This document shows positions 17,912 through 27,098 of a stretch of DNA of 64,000 bases, in pieces. Source of the stretch: Thermogemmata fonticola (lineage in GTDB: Bacteria > Planctomycetota > Planctomycetia > Gemmatales > Gemmataceae); NCBI RefSeq assembly GCF_013694095.1, contig NZ_JACEFB010000004.1:161638-225637 (forward strand), in the 5' to 3' direction. The stretch's first letter is position 1, and each line of letters begins with the position of its first letter. The notes under the pieces are model-generated. The model was given only the letters and a program-made list of their open reading frames with translations. It searched no databases and was not told where the DNA came from. The translations under genes were made by a program, and so were the position numbers.

Positions 17912-19648
17912 ATGACAGCGGGATGGAGCAGGCGAGAATGGCTGACTGTGATCGGCAGCTTGGGAGTGGGGAACGTGGCCTTCCAGCGGGCGTTGGCGGC
18001 CACCGCCGCGCAGATGCCCAGCGAGGGGATCACCCCGGAGATGGTGAAGAATGCGGAGTGGATCGCCGGGATTTCGCTCAGTGACAGCCAGCGGCGGGCT
18101 GTGGCCAATCGCCTGACGGCCAGTCTGCGGCAACTGCGGCAACTGCGGGACACGGCGGTGGGATACGAGGTGCCGCCGGCGCTCGTGTTCACTCCGGTGC
18201 CGGGACAAGCCCACGGGACAGGGGAACGAGGCCAGGTCCAGCCTTCGCCGCTCAGCGAGCCGGTCCGGCGGCCCAAGAGCGACACGGAACTGGCCTATCT
18301 GCCCGTCTATCAACTGGCGGAGTTGTTGCGCACGCGGCAGGTTTCCTCCGTCGAACTGACCCGCTTGTACCTGGATCGCCTGCGCCGGTACGATCCCGCC
18401 CTGCTGTGCGTGGTGACGCTGATGGAAGACTTGGCTTTGCGCCAGGCAGAGCAAGCGGACAAGGAGATCGCCGCGGGGCGCTATCGAGGGCCATTGCACG
18501 GCATTCCCTGGGTCGCCAAGGACTTGATCGCCTATCCGGGATACCGGACCACATGGGGGGCGGAGCCGTTCCGCGAGCAGCGGCTGGAGCAGAAAGCCAC
18601 AGTGGCGGTCCGCTTGGAGGAAGCCGGCGCGGTGCTGCTAGCCAAGACCAGCCTGGGAGCTTTGGCCCAAGGGGATCAGTGGTTCGGCGGGCAGACGCGC
18701 AATCCGTGGAATCCGAAGCAAGGGAGCAGCGGTTCGTCCGCCGGAACAGCAGCAGCGGTAGCGGCGGGACTAGCCGCTTTCGGTCTGGGCAGCGAAACCC
18801 TCGGCAGCATCATCTCCCCCAGTGCCCGCTGCGGGGTGACCGGCCTGCGTCCCACCTTTGGCCGCGTCAGCCGCTTTGGGTGCATGCCGCTAGCCTGGTC
18901 GCTGGACAAGATCGGCCCGATGGCTCGCTGTGCCGAAGATTGCGCCCTGATTCTCGCAGCCATCCACGGCGCTGACCCCCAGGACCCCACCACGGTCACG
19001 CGGCCGTTCCACTGGCCGGGGAAAAAACCCTTGCGCGAGCTGCGCGTCGGTTACTTCGAGGAAAAGGGACTGGCCACGGCGGAAACCGACCTGAAAGTGC
19101 TCCGCTCGCTGGGAGTGCGCCTGGTGCCGATCCGCTTGCCCTGGCGCCTGGCCAGTGCGCTGGTCGGGATCATTCTGGAAGCGGAAGCGGCCGCTGCCTT
19201 CGATGATCTGACGCGCTCCGGCGTGCAGACTGGCATCGGCAATTGGGCCATCACCTTCCGCCGAGCACGCTTCCACACCGCCGTGGATTACCTCCGCGCT
19301 CAGCGCCTCCGCACCCTCCTCCTGCGGCAGATGCAGGAAGTGTTTGAAACCATCGACCTCTATGTCGGCGGCAACGATCTGGCCATCGCCAATCTCACCG
19401 GCCATCCCACCATCTGTTTGCCCAACGGCTTCACGTCGGCCGGCACGCCCACCGCTATCACCTTCACGGGGCCGCTCTTTGGCGAAACCGATCTTCTCGC
19501 CCTCGCCAGGGCCTATCAAGAGGCCACCGGCCACCATCGCCGCCGCCCTCCGGAGGAGAAATGGCTTCCTATCGAGAAGGAAAAAACCCCACCGGAAAAG
19601 GAAAAGCCCCCGCTGGAGAAAGAAAAAACGCCGCTGGAGAAAAAGTAA
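17912..19648 (+). CDS. Amidase-signature family enzyme with a Tat-type signal
   Basis: The 578-residue protein has an N-terminal SRREWLTVIGSLGVG, which fits a twin-arginine export signal. The amidase signature core starts near residue 125 (PVYQLAELLRTRQVSSVELT). The catalytic triad is apparent: Lys203 in GIPWVAKDLI, a Ser in GSSGSSAG (residues 271-278) and Ser299 in GSETLGSIISPSA. The last block departs from the common GSDTGGSIR, so substrate or activity may differ. Family members hydrolyse amide bonds or form part of transamidases; the export signal argues against GatA. The C-terminal 30 residues are a Lys/Glu/Pro repeat (EKEKTPPEKEKPPLEKEK), probably a flexible tail. GGAAAGGA precedes ATG 17912. 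Confidence 0.85.
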   Translation: MTAGWSRREWLTVIGSLGVGNVAFQRALAATAAQMPSEGITPEMVKNAEWIAGISLSDSQRRAVANRLTASLRQLRQLRDTAVGYEVPPALVFTPVPGQAHGTGERGQVQPSPLSEPVRRPKSDTELAYLPVYQLAELLRTRQVSSVELTRLYLDRLRRYDPALLCVVTLMEDLALRQAEQADKEIAAGRYRGPLHGIPWVAKDLIAYPGYRTTWGAEPFREQRLEQKATVAVRLEEAGAVLLAKTSLGALAQGDQWFGGQTRNPWNPKQGSSGSSAGTAAAVAAGLAAFGLGSETLGSIISPSARCGVTGLRPTFGRVSRFGCMPLAWSLDKIGPMARCAEDCALILAAIHGADPQDPTTVTRPFHWPGKKPLRELRVGYFEEKGLATAETDLKVLRSLGVRLVPIRLPWRLASALVGIILEAEAAAAFDDLTRSGVQTGIGNWAITFRRARFHTAVDYLRAQRLRTLLLRQMQEVFETIDLYVGGNDLAIANLTGHPTICLPNGFTSAGTPTAITFTGPLFGETDLLALARAYQEATGHHRRRPPEEKWLPIEKEKTPPEKEKPPLEKEKTPLEKK

Positions 19649-19752
19649 AACTTCGGCGGATACAAACGGCCCGACCGGTATCGAGCCAGTCTGAGCGTTT
19701 TCCTCCCCCCGGCCGACAAACAAAGAGGGCGCCGCGTTACGACAGCGGTTTG

Positions 19753-22107
19753 TCAGCGGCGGATGAGGATGCCGGGGGTTTGGGGCAGCGGAGCGCCGAG
19801 CTTGGCCAGGGTGCGGCGAACGGCGGGGGCCAAGGCGGGGTTATCGCTGAGGCGGCGGAGCTTGTCTACCGCGGCTTGGGCAGCCGGTCCGAGCCGGGCG
19901 AGGGCTTCAATGGCAGCCGTTTGCACGGCGGGGTCGGGGTCATCCAGAAGTTTTGTCATGGCAGGAACGGCGGCGTGGGCCACCGGTCCCAAGTGGCCGA
20001 TCGCTTGGACTGCGGCAGCCCGTACCTCAGGATTGGGTTCGGCCAGCAGGCGCTGGAGGTCCGGCAGCTCGGCGGAGGTGGGCGAGAGCACCAGCAAGGC
20101 GTCCACCGCGGCACTGCGGAGATCGGGCCGTGGGGAACTCAATGCCGTCCGCAGGAGTTGGCGTGCCCGTCCGGTCTGCTTGTTGGCATTGGCCCGCACC
20201 ACCTGGGCTAGCAGAGCGAGGGCATCGGGAGGCGTCCGCTCGGCCAAGGCTTGTAACGCGCTGGCGGCCTTTTGGGCTTGGGACCCCGCCGCGATCAGAG
20301 CCAGCAGGGCGGCCCGGCGCGGGGGCAAGCGGTTATCCGTCTGGGCCATCGTAGCCAGGCGCTGGATCGCCTCAGCCGGCAGCGAGGGAATCTGTCCCAG
20401 AGCGCGAGCGGCAGCCACCCGCACATCAGTGTCTTTCTGCTGCGTCAGTTGGAGAAGAGACTGGACCACGCGCGGGTCTGTTCCTCCTGCCTGGGGCAAA
20501 CCGGCGATGATCCGCAGGCGGCGGGCCACGGGGAGATTGTCATCGGCGACGGCTTGCAAAAGCACCTCCAGCGCCGGTTGGGCCTGCCCCGCCATTGCGA
20601 GGAGGGCATCGATCCAGGCATCGCGCAAGGCTTCATCCATCTCCCGCTGCCAGGCTTGAGCCACGGCGCTGGCCGTGGGACCGGCGAGCGGACCCAACTG
20701 TTGCAACACCGCGGCCACTTGCTGGCGGATCAACACCTCCCTATCCGCAGTGAGCTGACCCAGTTGGGGCAGATAGCGCTGCGCTTGTTCCGGCGGCAGG
20801 GTGGCGATCAGCCCCACGGCGCCATAGCGGGCATAGGGATTGTCACTCTCCAAGCGGGCCAGCGCCTGGGGGAGCAGTTCTTTAGCTCCCTCGCCCAGCC
20901 GGGGCAAAGCGGCGAGAGCGGACAAAGCCACGGCATTGGGGGCATCCATAGCAGCTTGAAGCAGTTGGCGGGCGTCCTCCTGGGCGACACCCAGACGGAT
21001 CAAGGTGCAAGCCGCTTCGATGGCCACGTCGGCGAACGGGTCCTGCAATGCTTTTTTCAGGGGTTCTTTCGCCGCCTCGGCAGCCGCAGGGCCGATTTCC
21101 CCCAAGGTATTCGCCGCCAGATAGCGCACCAGGGGATGGCCGTGTTGCATCAATTCGACTGTTGCCTCGACCGCGGGTGCACCGATGGCTGCCAGAGCCT
21201 GCCAGTAGGCCAGATCAGCTCCCAGGCGGAAGATCGTCGGCTGGGCGGGGTCCAGCATCGGGGGATAACTCTGGCGGATGGCCGCAAGCAATTCGGGGAT
21301 GGCCGGAGCGGCCTCAGACTTCAGATTCACCAGCAGGCGGGCCGCCGCCGTTCGCACCTCTTCGTCGGTGGAGCGCAGGGCTTGCCGGAGTGTCTCCACG
21401 CTCTCGGCCGGCACAGGCGGAACCAGGGCGGCCAGCTCTGCGGCCAAGCGGGCCACTTCCCCATCCGGGTGAACCAGGAGCCGGACATACTTACGGGGGT
21501 TCCCCACGCCGACCTGCCGCAGGGCATCCAGGGCCGCCCGGCGTACTTCGGCTTGCCCATCCTGGCAGGCATCCAGCAGATCGTCCGCCGCCGCCTGCGC
21601 CAAAGGTCCCAGCAACCCCAGCGTGTAGGCGCTGTGTTCACGTACCGCCGCCTGGGGATCCCGCAGTCCGGCCCGCAACACGGCCACTCCCTGCTGCCGC
21701 AACGCTGCCTCCCCTGCCTCGCCCAACGCTAGCAGAGTCCGCGCCGCTGCTTCCCGCGTGCTGCCGATCCGTCCGCTTTGCGCCTTGCCCACACCGGCTG
21801 TGCTCGGATCACTCAGCAAGCTGACGAGCCGCGCGATCGTGTCCCCTTGGGCGCCTTGCTGGGCCAGATAGGCGATGGCATCGCGCCGCGCTTGCTCACT
21901 GGGACTACCCAAGGCTTTCCAATGCCGCTCGGCCAGCGTATCCCGCTGATCCGAGACTTGGCCCTCTTCCGATGCTCCGTTCCCCGCGGGTCCAGCGGCA
22001 CCGCCGGGATCGGTTCGTTTGCTACAACCCCCGCTGCTCAGACCCATTAGCACCGCCAGCATTCCCGCCAGTGCCCATCTTCCTCCCCCACGCGTCCGAG
22101 CCATCAT
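19753..22107 (-). CDS. HEAT-repeat lipoprotein
   Basis: The 784-residue protein has a lipoprotein signal (LAGMLAVLMGLSSGGC, Cys28) and then almost nothing but HEAT/PBS-lyase-type helical repeats of about 30-37 residues. Examples are AAVREHSAYTLGLLGPLAQA, HPLVRYLAANTLGEIGPAA and NPEVRAAAVQAIGHLGPVA. I count at least fifteen. The fold is a long solenoid for binding proteins; there is no catalytic motif. It would be tethered to the outer face of a membrane. Two consecutive ATGs (22107, 22104) are possible starts. It is convergent with the amidase gene and shares its strand with the downstream-lying PolX gene. Confidence 0.87.
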   Translation of the reverse strand: MMARTRGGGRWALAGMLAVLMGLSSGGCSKRTDPGGAAGPAGNGASEEGQVSDQRDTLAERHWKALGSPSEQARRDAIAYLAQQGAQGDTIARLVSLLSDPSTAGVGKAQSGRIGSTREAAARTLLALGEAGEAALRQQGVAVLRAGLRDPQAAVREHSAYTLGLLGPLAQAAADDLLDACQDGQAEVRRAALDALRQVGVGNPRKYVRLLVHPDGEVARLAAELAALVPPVPAESVETLRQALRSTDEEVRTAAARLLVNLKSEAAPAIPELLAAIRQSYPPMLDPAQPTIFRLGADLAYWQALAAIGAPAVEATVELMQHGHPLVRYLAANTLGEIGPAAAEAAKEPLKKALQDPFADVAIEAACTLIRLGVAQEDARQLLQAAMDAPNAVALSALAALPRLGEGAKELLPQALARLESDNPYARYGAVGLIATLPPEQAQRYLPQLGQLTADREVLIRQQVAAVLQQLGPLAGPTASAVAQAWQREMDEALRDAWIDALLAMAGQAQPALEVLLQAVADDNLPVARRLRIIAGLPQAGGTDPRVVQSLLQLTQQKDTDVRVAAARALGQIPSLPAEAIQRLATMAQTDNRLPPRRAALLALIAAGSQAQKAASALQALAERTPPDALALLAQVVRANANKQTGRARQLLRTALSSPRPDLRSAAVDALLVLSPTSAELPDLQRLLAEPNPEVRAAAVQAIGHLGPVAHAAVPAMTKLLDDPDPAVQTAAIEALARLGPAAQAAVDKLRRLSDNPALAPAVRRTLAKLGAPLPQTPGILIRR

Positions 22108-22354
22108 GATGTCGCCTCCGCAATCGGAACCAAGAGCCGCTCAGTTGGTCCAGCCGAACCCGCCCTCGTAGGCCGCTCTGCTAGCAAAGTTAACACACTC
22201 TGGGATGCGAACCGTCAGGCTCGCCCCTTCCCCGTCCCCGGCCTCCTGCTCGTCTGGTCCCGTTCAGTTCGATCCCGCTCAGTCGGGTCCTGTTCCCTCT
22301 TGAAACCGACCCTGTCCTGGGATGAGGGCGGGAAGCAGCGCATGGGAGACTCGC

Positions 22355-24145
22355 CTAGTGGGAACGATGGGCGGATTTCTTGCGGGCGGGTGAAGCCGAG
22401 AGCCAGGCTTGCTTGCGCCGCTGCAACTCTTCTAGAACCTCTGGCAACGAGCGGGTATTGAAGACCTGGCGGCGTTCCAGCCAGCCGCGGCGAGCCACCA
22501 TCACGCCGTAGCGGACGTATTCCAGCTCTGGGAGGGCGTGGGCGTCCGGGTTGATCACCAGCGGCACGCCCAGAGCGCGGGCTTGCTTGACATGGAGCCA
22601 ATCCAGGTCCAGGCGCTGGGGCTGAGCGTTGATTTCGATCATTTTGCCATACTGGGCCGCGGTGCGAAGGACCGCCTCCAGATCGATCTTGTAGCCGTCG
22701 CGTTTGAGCAGCAGCCGCCCGGTGGGATGGCCGAGCATGGTTACCGCCGGATGGGCCAGGGCTTTGCAGACGCGCGCCGTCATCGCTTCGCGGGACATCT
22801 GGAAATGTGTGTGGACACTAGCCACGACATAGTCGAACCCGGCCAGCAGCTCGTCCGGATAATCCAGGCTGCCATCGTCGAGAATGTCTACCTCCGTACC
22901 TTTGAGCAGGCGTACTTTGTGGAGGCGAGCGTTGAGGCGGTCGATCTGCTGCCATTGGTCTCGGACCGCTTGCGGGGACAACCCCCCGGCCACCGTCAGC
23001 GATTGCGAATGATCGGCGATGCCCAGGTATTCCAGTCCCAGGCGTTCGGCGGCAAGGGCCATCTCCTCCAGGGTCGCTCGGCCGTCACTGGCAGTGGTGT
23101 GGCAGTGGAATACGCCCCGCAGGTCGCTCTCTTCCACCAAAACCGGCAATTCTCCCCGCTCGGCCGCCTCGATCTCCCCCGTGTCCTCACGCAACTCCGG
23201 CGGAATGTAGGCCAAACCCAAAGCGGCATAAATCTCTTCTTCCGTCTTCGCCAGGATCGGCTGGGACTCCGTGCCCATCATGTACTCGTTCAACGTCCAG
23301 CCGCGAGACAAGGCCCGCTGGCGCAGCCGGATATTGTGCTCCTTACTGCCCGTGAAATACAGCAACGCGTAGGGATACTGGGAGGGAGTCACGATGCGCA
23401 GGTCCGCCTGTAAGGTGATCTTTTCTCCCTGGATGTGCTGAACCAACACCACGCTGGAGCGGGTAGGACCCTGAGCCAGTACCTGTTGAACTTGCGGCAG
23501 CCGCACAAAGCGGTCCATCACCGGCTGCGGAGCTTCACTGCACACCAGAATGTCCAGATCATGGACTGTTTCCCGGCGGCGGCGGACGCTCCCGCAGACG
23601 GCGATCTGCTGCACGTGCCCCCCGCGGCGCAGTTGCTCCATCAGTTCCTCCGCCAGCGGCAATGCCTGATCCAAGCGCACCCGCTGCCCCTGCCTCTGGA
23701 GGAACTCGATCCCTTCCAGGATTTTCGCCTGCGTCTTGTCTCCGAACCCCTTGAGACGTGCCACCTCCCCCCGTTCGCAGGCCGCCTTCAATTCGCCAAT
23801 GTCCCGGACGTGCAACTGCTCGTAGAGGGCCTTCACCTTCTTCGGGCCGAGGCCGGGAATGCGCAGCATCTGGACCATCCCCGCCGGGACCGAAGCACGT
23901 AACTCGTCCAGAAACGACAGGCGGCCTGTGGTCACCAGGGTGGCGATCTTCTCCTGGAGCGCCTCGCCAATGCCTCGAACCTCCGCCAACTTGCCGGAAG
24001 CGACCAACTCGTGCAGATCACCCTCCAGTTGCTGGATCATCCGGGCTGCCTGGTGATAGGCGTTGCAGCGGAAAGGGTTCTCCCCCTTCAGCTCCAGCAG
24101 CGTCCCGATCTCATCCAGTGCCGCCGCCACTTCCTCTTTGGTCAT
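22355..24145 (-). CDS. polX: PolX family DNA polymerase/3'-5' exonuclease with PHP domain
   Basis: The 596-residue protein starts with an HhH-type N-terminal domain (LLELKGENPFRCNAYHQAAR). The helix-hairpin-helix IPGLGPKKVKALYE and a second (LKGFGDKTQAKIL) follow. The nucleotidyltransferase block is AVCGSVRRRRETVHDLDILV, with the two catalytic Asp in DLD. Residues from about 350 form a PHP domain (FHCHTTASDGRATLEEMA, GIADHSQS, GTEVDIL, VINPDAHA), which binds metals and acts as nuclease. Bacterial PolX fills short gaps in base-excision repair. MTKEEVAAALDEIGTLLELK at ATG 24145 is the canonical start; AGGAGG lies rather far (12 bases) upstream, and ATG 24187 is an alternative. It is divergent from the WD40 gene. 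Confidence 0.93.
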   Translation of the reverse strand: MTKEEVAAALDEIGTLLELKGENPFRCNAYHQAARMIQQLEGDLHELVASGKLAEVRGIGEALQEKIATLVTTGRLSFLDELRASVPAGMVQMLRIPGLGPKKVKALYEQLHVRDIGELKAACERGEVARLKGFGDKTQAKILEGIEFLQRQGQRVRLDQALPLAEELMEQLRRGGHVQQIAVCGSVRRRRETVHDLDILVCSEAPQPVMDRFVRLPQVQQVLAQGPTRSSVVLVQHIQGEKITLQADLRIVTPSQYPYALLYFTGSKEHNIRLRQRALSRGWTLNEYMMGTESQPILAKTEEEIYAALGLAYIPPELREDTGEIEAAERGELPVLVEESDLRGVFHCHTTASDGRATLEEMALAAERLGLEYLGIADHSQSLTVAGGLSPQAVRDQWQQIDRLNARLHKVRLLKGTEVDILDDGSLDYPDELLAGFDYVVASVHTHFQMSREAMTARVCKALAHPAVTMLGHPTGRLLLKRDGYKIDLEAVLRTAAQYGKMIEINAQPQRLDLDWLHVKQARALGVPLVINPDAHALPELEYVRYGVMVARRGWLERRQVFNTRSLPEVLEELQRRKQAWLSASPARKKSAHRSH

Positions 24146-24649
24146 CGGTCTGATCCGCCTCCTTTTCTCGACCGCCGTCCACTTCATCAGGGTTTCGGCT
24201 GCCCCCTGTTTTGATCCTAGCAAATGACCCACCGGCCTGGGAATCTTTCCGCAACCGTTGGGAACCGGTGGAGATCGGTAGTTACCATCCTTTCGCCACG
24301 GTTCAAGCAAACGGAGCCGGAAGCCGACCCCTTCCCAGGCGAAGCCTTTGGACCAGCGTCGGAGCGCGGGCATCGGAGGCAAGCTACAGCGAGGAGGGAC
24401 CAGGCCGGGTCAGGCCAAGTTGTTTGGACAGTTCCAAGGCAGGGTTTTCACTCCTGCCTGAAAAAAGTGTACTAGACTGTAAGCAAGGTGAGGAACCGCT
24501 GAGGCGAGGATGATGCAGGCGCCAAGCCCCCCGTGGCACCTCAGGCGACGAGGGAATAGCCCCGGCGGTTCGAGGCGAGGGAATCCATCCAGCGGTTCAA
24601 GCAGGCGGGTCCTGCGCTCCATCGGATGCCTTGGGAGGGAAGCCAGGAG
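24146..24649. other. Divergent intergenic region (PolX and WD40 genes)
   Basis: About 500 bases hold no credible gene. The only distinct structure is an inverted repeat at 24437-24459, listed separately. A promoter for each divergent gene should lie here; none is clear. Confidence 0.5.
24437..24459. promoter_or_regulatory. Inverted repeat AGGCAGG-N9-CCTGCCT
   Basis: There are seven perfect pairs with a 9-base spacer, followed on the plus strand by GAAAAAA. The absence of T residues on the downstream side excludes an intrinsic terminator for the plus strand. It could be an operator between the divergent genes. Nothing shows which gene it would control. Confidence 0.35.
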
Positions 24650-26488
24650 ATGTCGCTCTTTTCTCTGATCGATGCGAACCGAGGGAACGTTCCGCTCCCA
24701 GACTATGTGGAACGGGTGTATGGGGAAGCGGAATTGCGGGTGTGCAGTGAAGTGCTGGCTCTGGCGTTTGACCGGGATGGCGCCCTCTGGTCGGTGGAAG
24801 AGCAAGGGATATTGCGGCGATGGTCGGCCCAGGGGCGGCTGCAAGGGCGGTATTATTTGAGCGATCTGATGACCGTGTGGAGTTTCAGTGCGCAGGCTCA
24901 GTATGTAGCGGGGGGCAGCGACGAAGTCCTGATTTGGGATGTCCGCAGCGGGGAATGTGTGGGGCGCTGGAGTGGCGGGGAGTGGATCACGGCGCTGGCC
25001 TGGAGTACCAGCGGCGCATGGCTAGCCAGTGGTCATGAAGATGGCAGCGTTCGTGTCTGGGATGTCCGCCGGGGACAGTTACTCCGAGTCTTGGCCGGCC
25101 GTGGACAGCCGTGCGCCGCCGTCGCTCCCTCGCCGGATGGCGCACTGCTCGCTGCCGCGGGAGAAGATCGCCACATCTACGTCTGGGACCTGACCACCGG
25201 CGAGCTGCGCGCCCAATGGCAGGGCCACCCCGACCGGATCGCCGCCTTGACCTGGAGTCCTGATGGCCGCTGGCTCATCTCCGCCGGCTGGGATAGCTCC
25301 GCCCGGGTCTGGCAGGTGGGGCAGGCGGACCCGCTGATGCTCCTGAACAGCCACGCGGAGCAAGTCGTCGCCCTGGCCTACAGCCCGGATGGCCGGTACC
25401 TGGCCTGTGCCGATTCCGATTTTGCCATCCACCTCTGGACGGACCCGGTGCAGGCCCAATTGGCGGGGATTCTGCGCGGGCACGCCGACGAGGTGCGCTG
25501 CCTGGCGTTTTCCACCGATGGGCAACGATTGGCCAGTGCCAGCGCCGACGGCGTCATCTTAATTTGGGATGTCGAACGACGCACGGTGGTCGCCGGCGGC
25601 TCCCGTGGGCACCGTCACCGCCTGGCCTGGCTCTCTGGCGAACGCCTCCGCCTGGCCTCCGTCTTTGCGGGCCGGGCACGCCTCTGGGATGCCGAGACCG
25701 GCGCCCCGGCGGAACCTTGCCCCAGTCTCAACGCGTCCAGTGTGGCGGCTAGTCCGGAGGGACGGTATCTAGCCTTCGGCGGCACCGATCACTTCACCCA
25801 CCTTTACGATCTGAGCCGCCCAGACGCACCGCCGGTGCTGCTGGAAGCGACCAAACCCCCGATCGGCCAGCTCGCCTTCGCCCCCGATGGCCGACGCCTG
25901 GCCCACACCAGCCCCGCCGATGGCCTCGTCTGGATTTGGAACACCGCCAGCGCTCAGCCGGAACTCATCCTCATCGAGGCCGCCGACGGGTGCACGCTGG
26001 AAGGCCTTTGCTTTCACCCCGATGGTCAAAGGCTTGCCGCCGGCGGACTGGATTATCTCGCCACCGGCCAACGCAACGGAGCGGTCGTCGTCTGGCATCT
26101 GCCTACACGGGAACAACAGTATGTCCTGGACACCGGTGTCACCGCACTGGCAGCGGACCCGCAGGGGCGGTGGTGGATCGGCGCGGGCCTGGACGGCCAG
26201 GTGTATCTGTGGGACGCCGCCAGCGGTCAAGAAGCCCTGGTTCTGCCCGGCCCTTCCGGACGCCTGCTGGATGTCGCCTGCTCCCCCTGCGGGCGCTACA
26301 TCGCCGCCTGCGGAGAGGATCAGACGGTCCGCATCTGGACCCCCTACGACGGCCAAACACGCATCATCCGCGAGATGGAAATGACCGTGGAAAGCGTGGT
26401 CTTCTCCCCGGACAGCCGCCGCCTGTTCCTCGGCTTGGCCAACGGTATGGCCTGCGCCGTCCGCCTGGCCGCCTTCCTGGAGGAGTGA
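24650..26488 (+). CDS. WD40 repeat protein (double propeller)
   Basis: The 612-residue protein without signal peptide is built of about thirteen WD40 repeats across its whole length. Well-formed blades include SGEWITALAWSTSGAWLASG with VRVWDVRRG, and HADEVRCLAFSTDGQRLASA with ILIWDVERR. This number fits two seven-bladed propellers. There is no kinase, caspase or ATPase domain fused to it. The role is probably as a protein-binding scaffold in the cytoplasm. ATG 24650 is preferred: AGGAG directly precedes it, and GGGAGG stands 11 bases upstream; ATG 24626 would add eight residues. A 63-residue membrane protein follows in the same direction. Confidence 0.85.
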   Translation: MSLFSLIDANRGNVPLPDYVERVYGEAELRVCSEVLALAFDRDGALWSVEEQGILRRWSAQGRLQGRYYLSDLMTVWSFSAQAQYVAGGSDEVLIWDVRSGECVGRWSGGEWITALAWSTSGAWLASGHEDGSVRVWDVRRGQLLRVLAGRGQPCAAVAPSPDGALLAAAGEDRHIYVWDLTTGELRAQWQGHPDRIAALTWSPDGRWLISAGWDSSARVWQVGQADPLMLLNSHAEQVVALAYSPDGRYLACADSDFAIHLWTDPVQAQLAGILRGHADEVRCLAFSTDGQRLASASADGVILIWDVERRTVVAGGSRGHRHRLAWLSGERLRLASVFAGRARLWDAETGAPAEPCPSLNASSVAASPEGRYLAFGGTDHFTHLYDLSRPDAPPVLLEATKPPIGQLAFAPDGRRLAHTSPADGLVWIWNTASAQPELILIEAADGCTLEGLCFHPDGQRLAAGGLDYLATGQRNGAVVVWHLPTREQQYVLDTGVTALAADPQGRWWIGAGLDGQVYLWDAASGQEALVLPGPSGRLLDVACSPCGRYIAACGEDQTVRIWTPYDGQTRIIREMEMTVESVVFSPDSRRLFLGLANGMACAVRLAAFLEE

Positions 26489-26508
26489 CCTCTGCGAGTA
26501 ACAGCTTG

Positions 26509-26533
26509 CTGGAAACCGCAACCGGTTTTCCAG
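26509..26533 (+). terminator. Imperfect hairpin after the WD40 gene
   Basis: CTGGAAACCG (26509-26518) pairs with CGGTTTTCCAG (26523-26533), leaving one bulged base and a CAAC loop. It stands 20 bases after the WD40 stop. The T-run is inside the stem and not after it, so this is a weak terminator candidate or an mRNA end structure. Confidence 0.3.
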
Positions 26534-26610
26534 TCCAATCGCCCCAGAAAAAATCAAACCCGTCGCCCAAACAACATCTACCTGGATTGACACCTGGAGG
26601 AGGCAACGCC

Positions 26611-26802
26611 ATGAAGCGATTCCTCGGCTTGCTGCTCGCCCTGACCGGTTTAGGCGGTGCCTTATGGGGCGGCGCTCATGTCCTCACCACCGGGGCCACC
26701 ACTCCCCTGCATCTGACCCCCGATTGGTCCCTGCCCGCGATGGGAGTCGGACTGATCGGAGTTGCCCTGCTCACCTTGGGCTTTGTCTGGCTCCGCGAGT
26801 GA
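26611..26802 (+). CDS. Small two-helix membrane protein, 63 residues
   Basis: The start is unusually clear: GGAGGAGG at 26596-26603 lies seven bases before ATG 26611. The protein has two hydrophobic segments, FLGLLLALTGLGGALWGGAH (about residues 4-23) and LPAMGVGLIGVALLTLGFVW (about 41-60), with a short Thr/Pro loop between them and Arg-Glu at the end. It belongs to no family I recognise. It lies 122 bases after the WD40 gene in the same direction, with a weak hairpin between, so partial cotranscription is possible. Confidence 0.7.
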   Translation: MKRFLGLLLALTGLGGALWGGAHVLTTGATTPLHLTPDWSLPAMGVGLIGVALLTLGFVWLRE

Positions 26803-27022
26803 CACCGGAGTGGCAGCCCTCCTCTCCTTCCTTCCCCCTCTCTTTGTGCGCTTTGCCGGCTGACCCGCATGGGGCCTTTCCCCCCTCCGGGGCGGCACAG
26901 GAGGGGAATCTGCACTGATCCTTCTGCCCTTCGCTTCTCGGAGGAACACCCGGCTGGATCCTTTCAGCGAGGACCGCCCTGAGCGGCGGCACGAGGTCCT
27001 CCGCTGCCTTGCACATTGAGGA

Positions 27023-27050
27023 TTGACAAATTTTTCATTTAGTTTAGGCT
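27023..27050 (+). promoter_or_regulatory. Sigma-70-like promoter before the broken DUF1559 gene
   Basis: A perfect TTGACA at 27023-27028 is followed after 16 AT-rich bases by TAGGCT (27045-27050), which keeps the first two and last positions of TATAAT. The start codon follows 48 bases later. The local AT richness supports a promoter. The weak -10 keeps confidence moderate. Confidence 0.45.
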
Positions 27051-27098
27051 AAATAGCCAGGAAAGGTCTTCCGTAACAAAGTCCGGGAGGAAAAGGCC

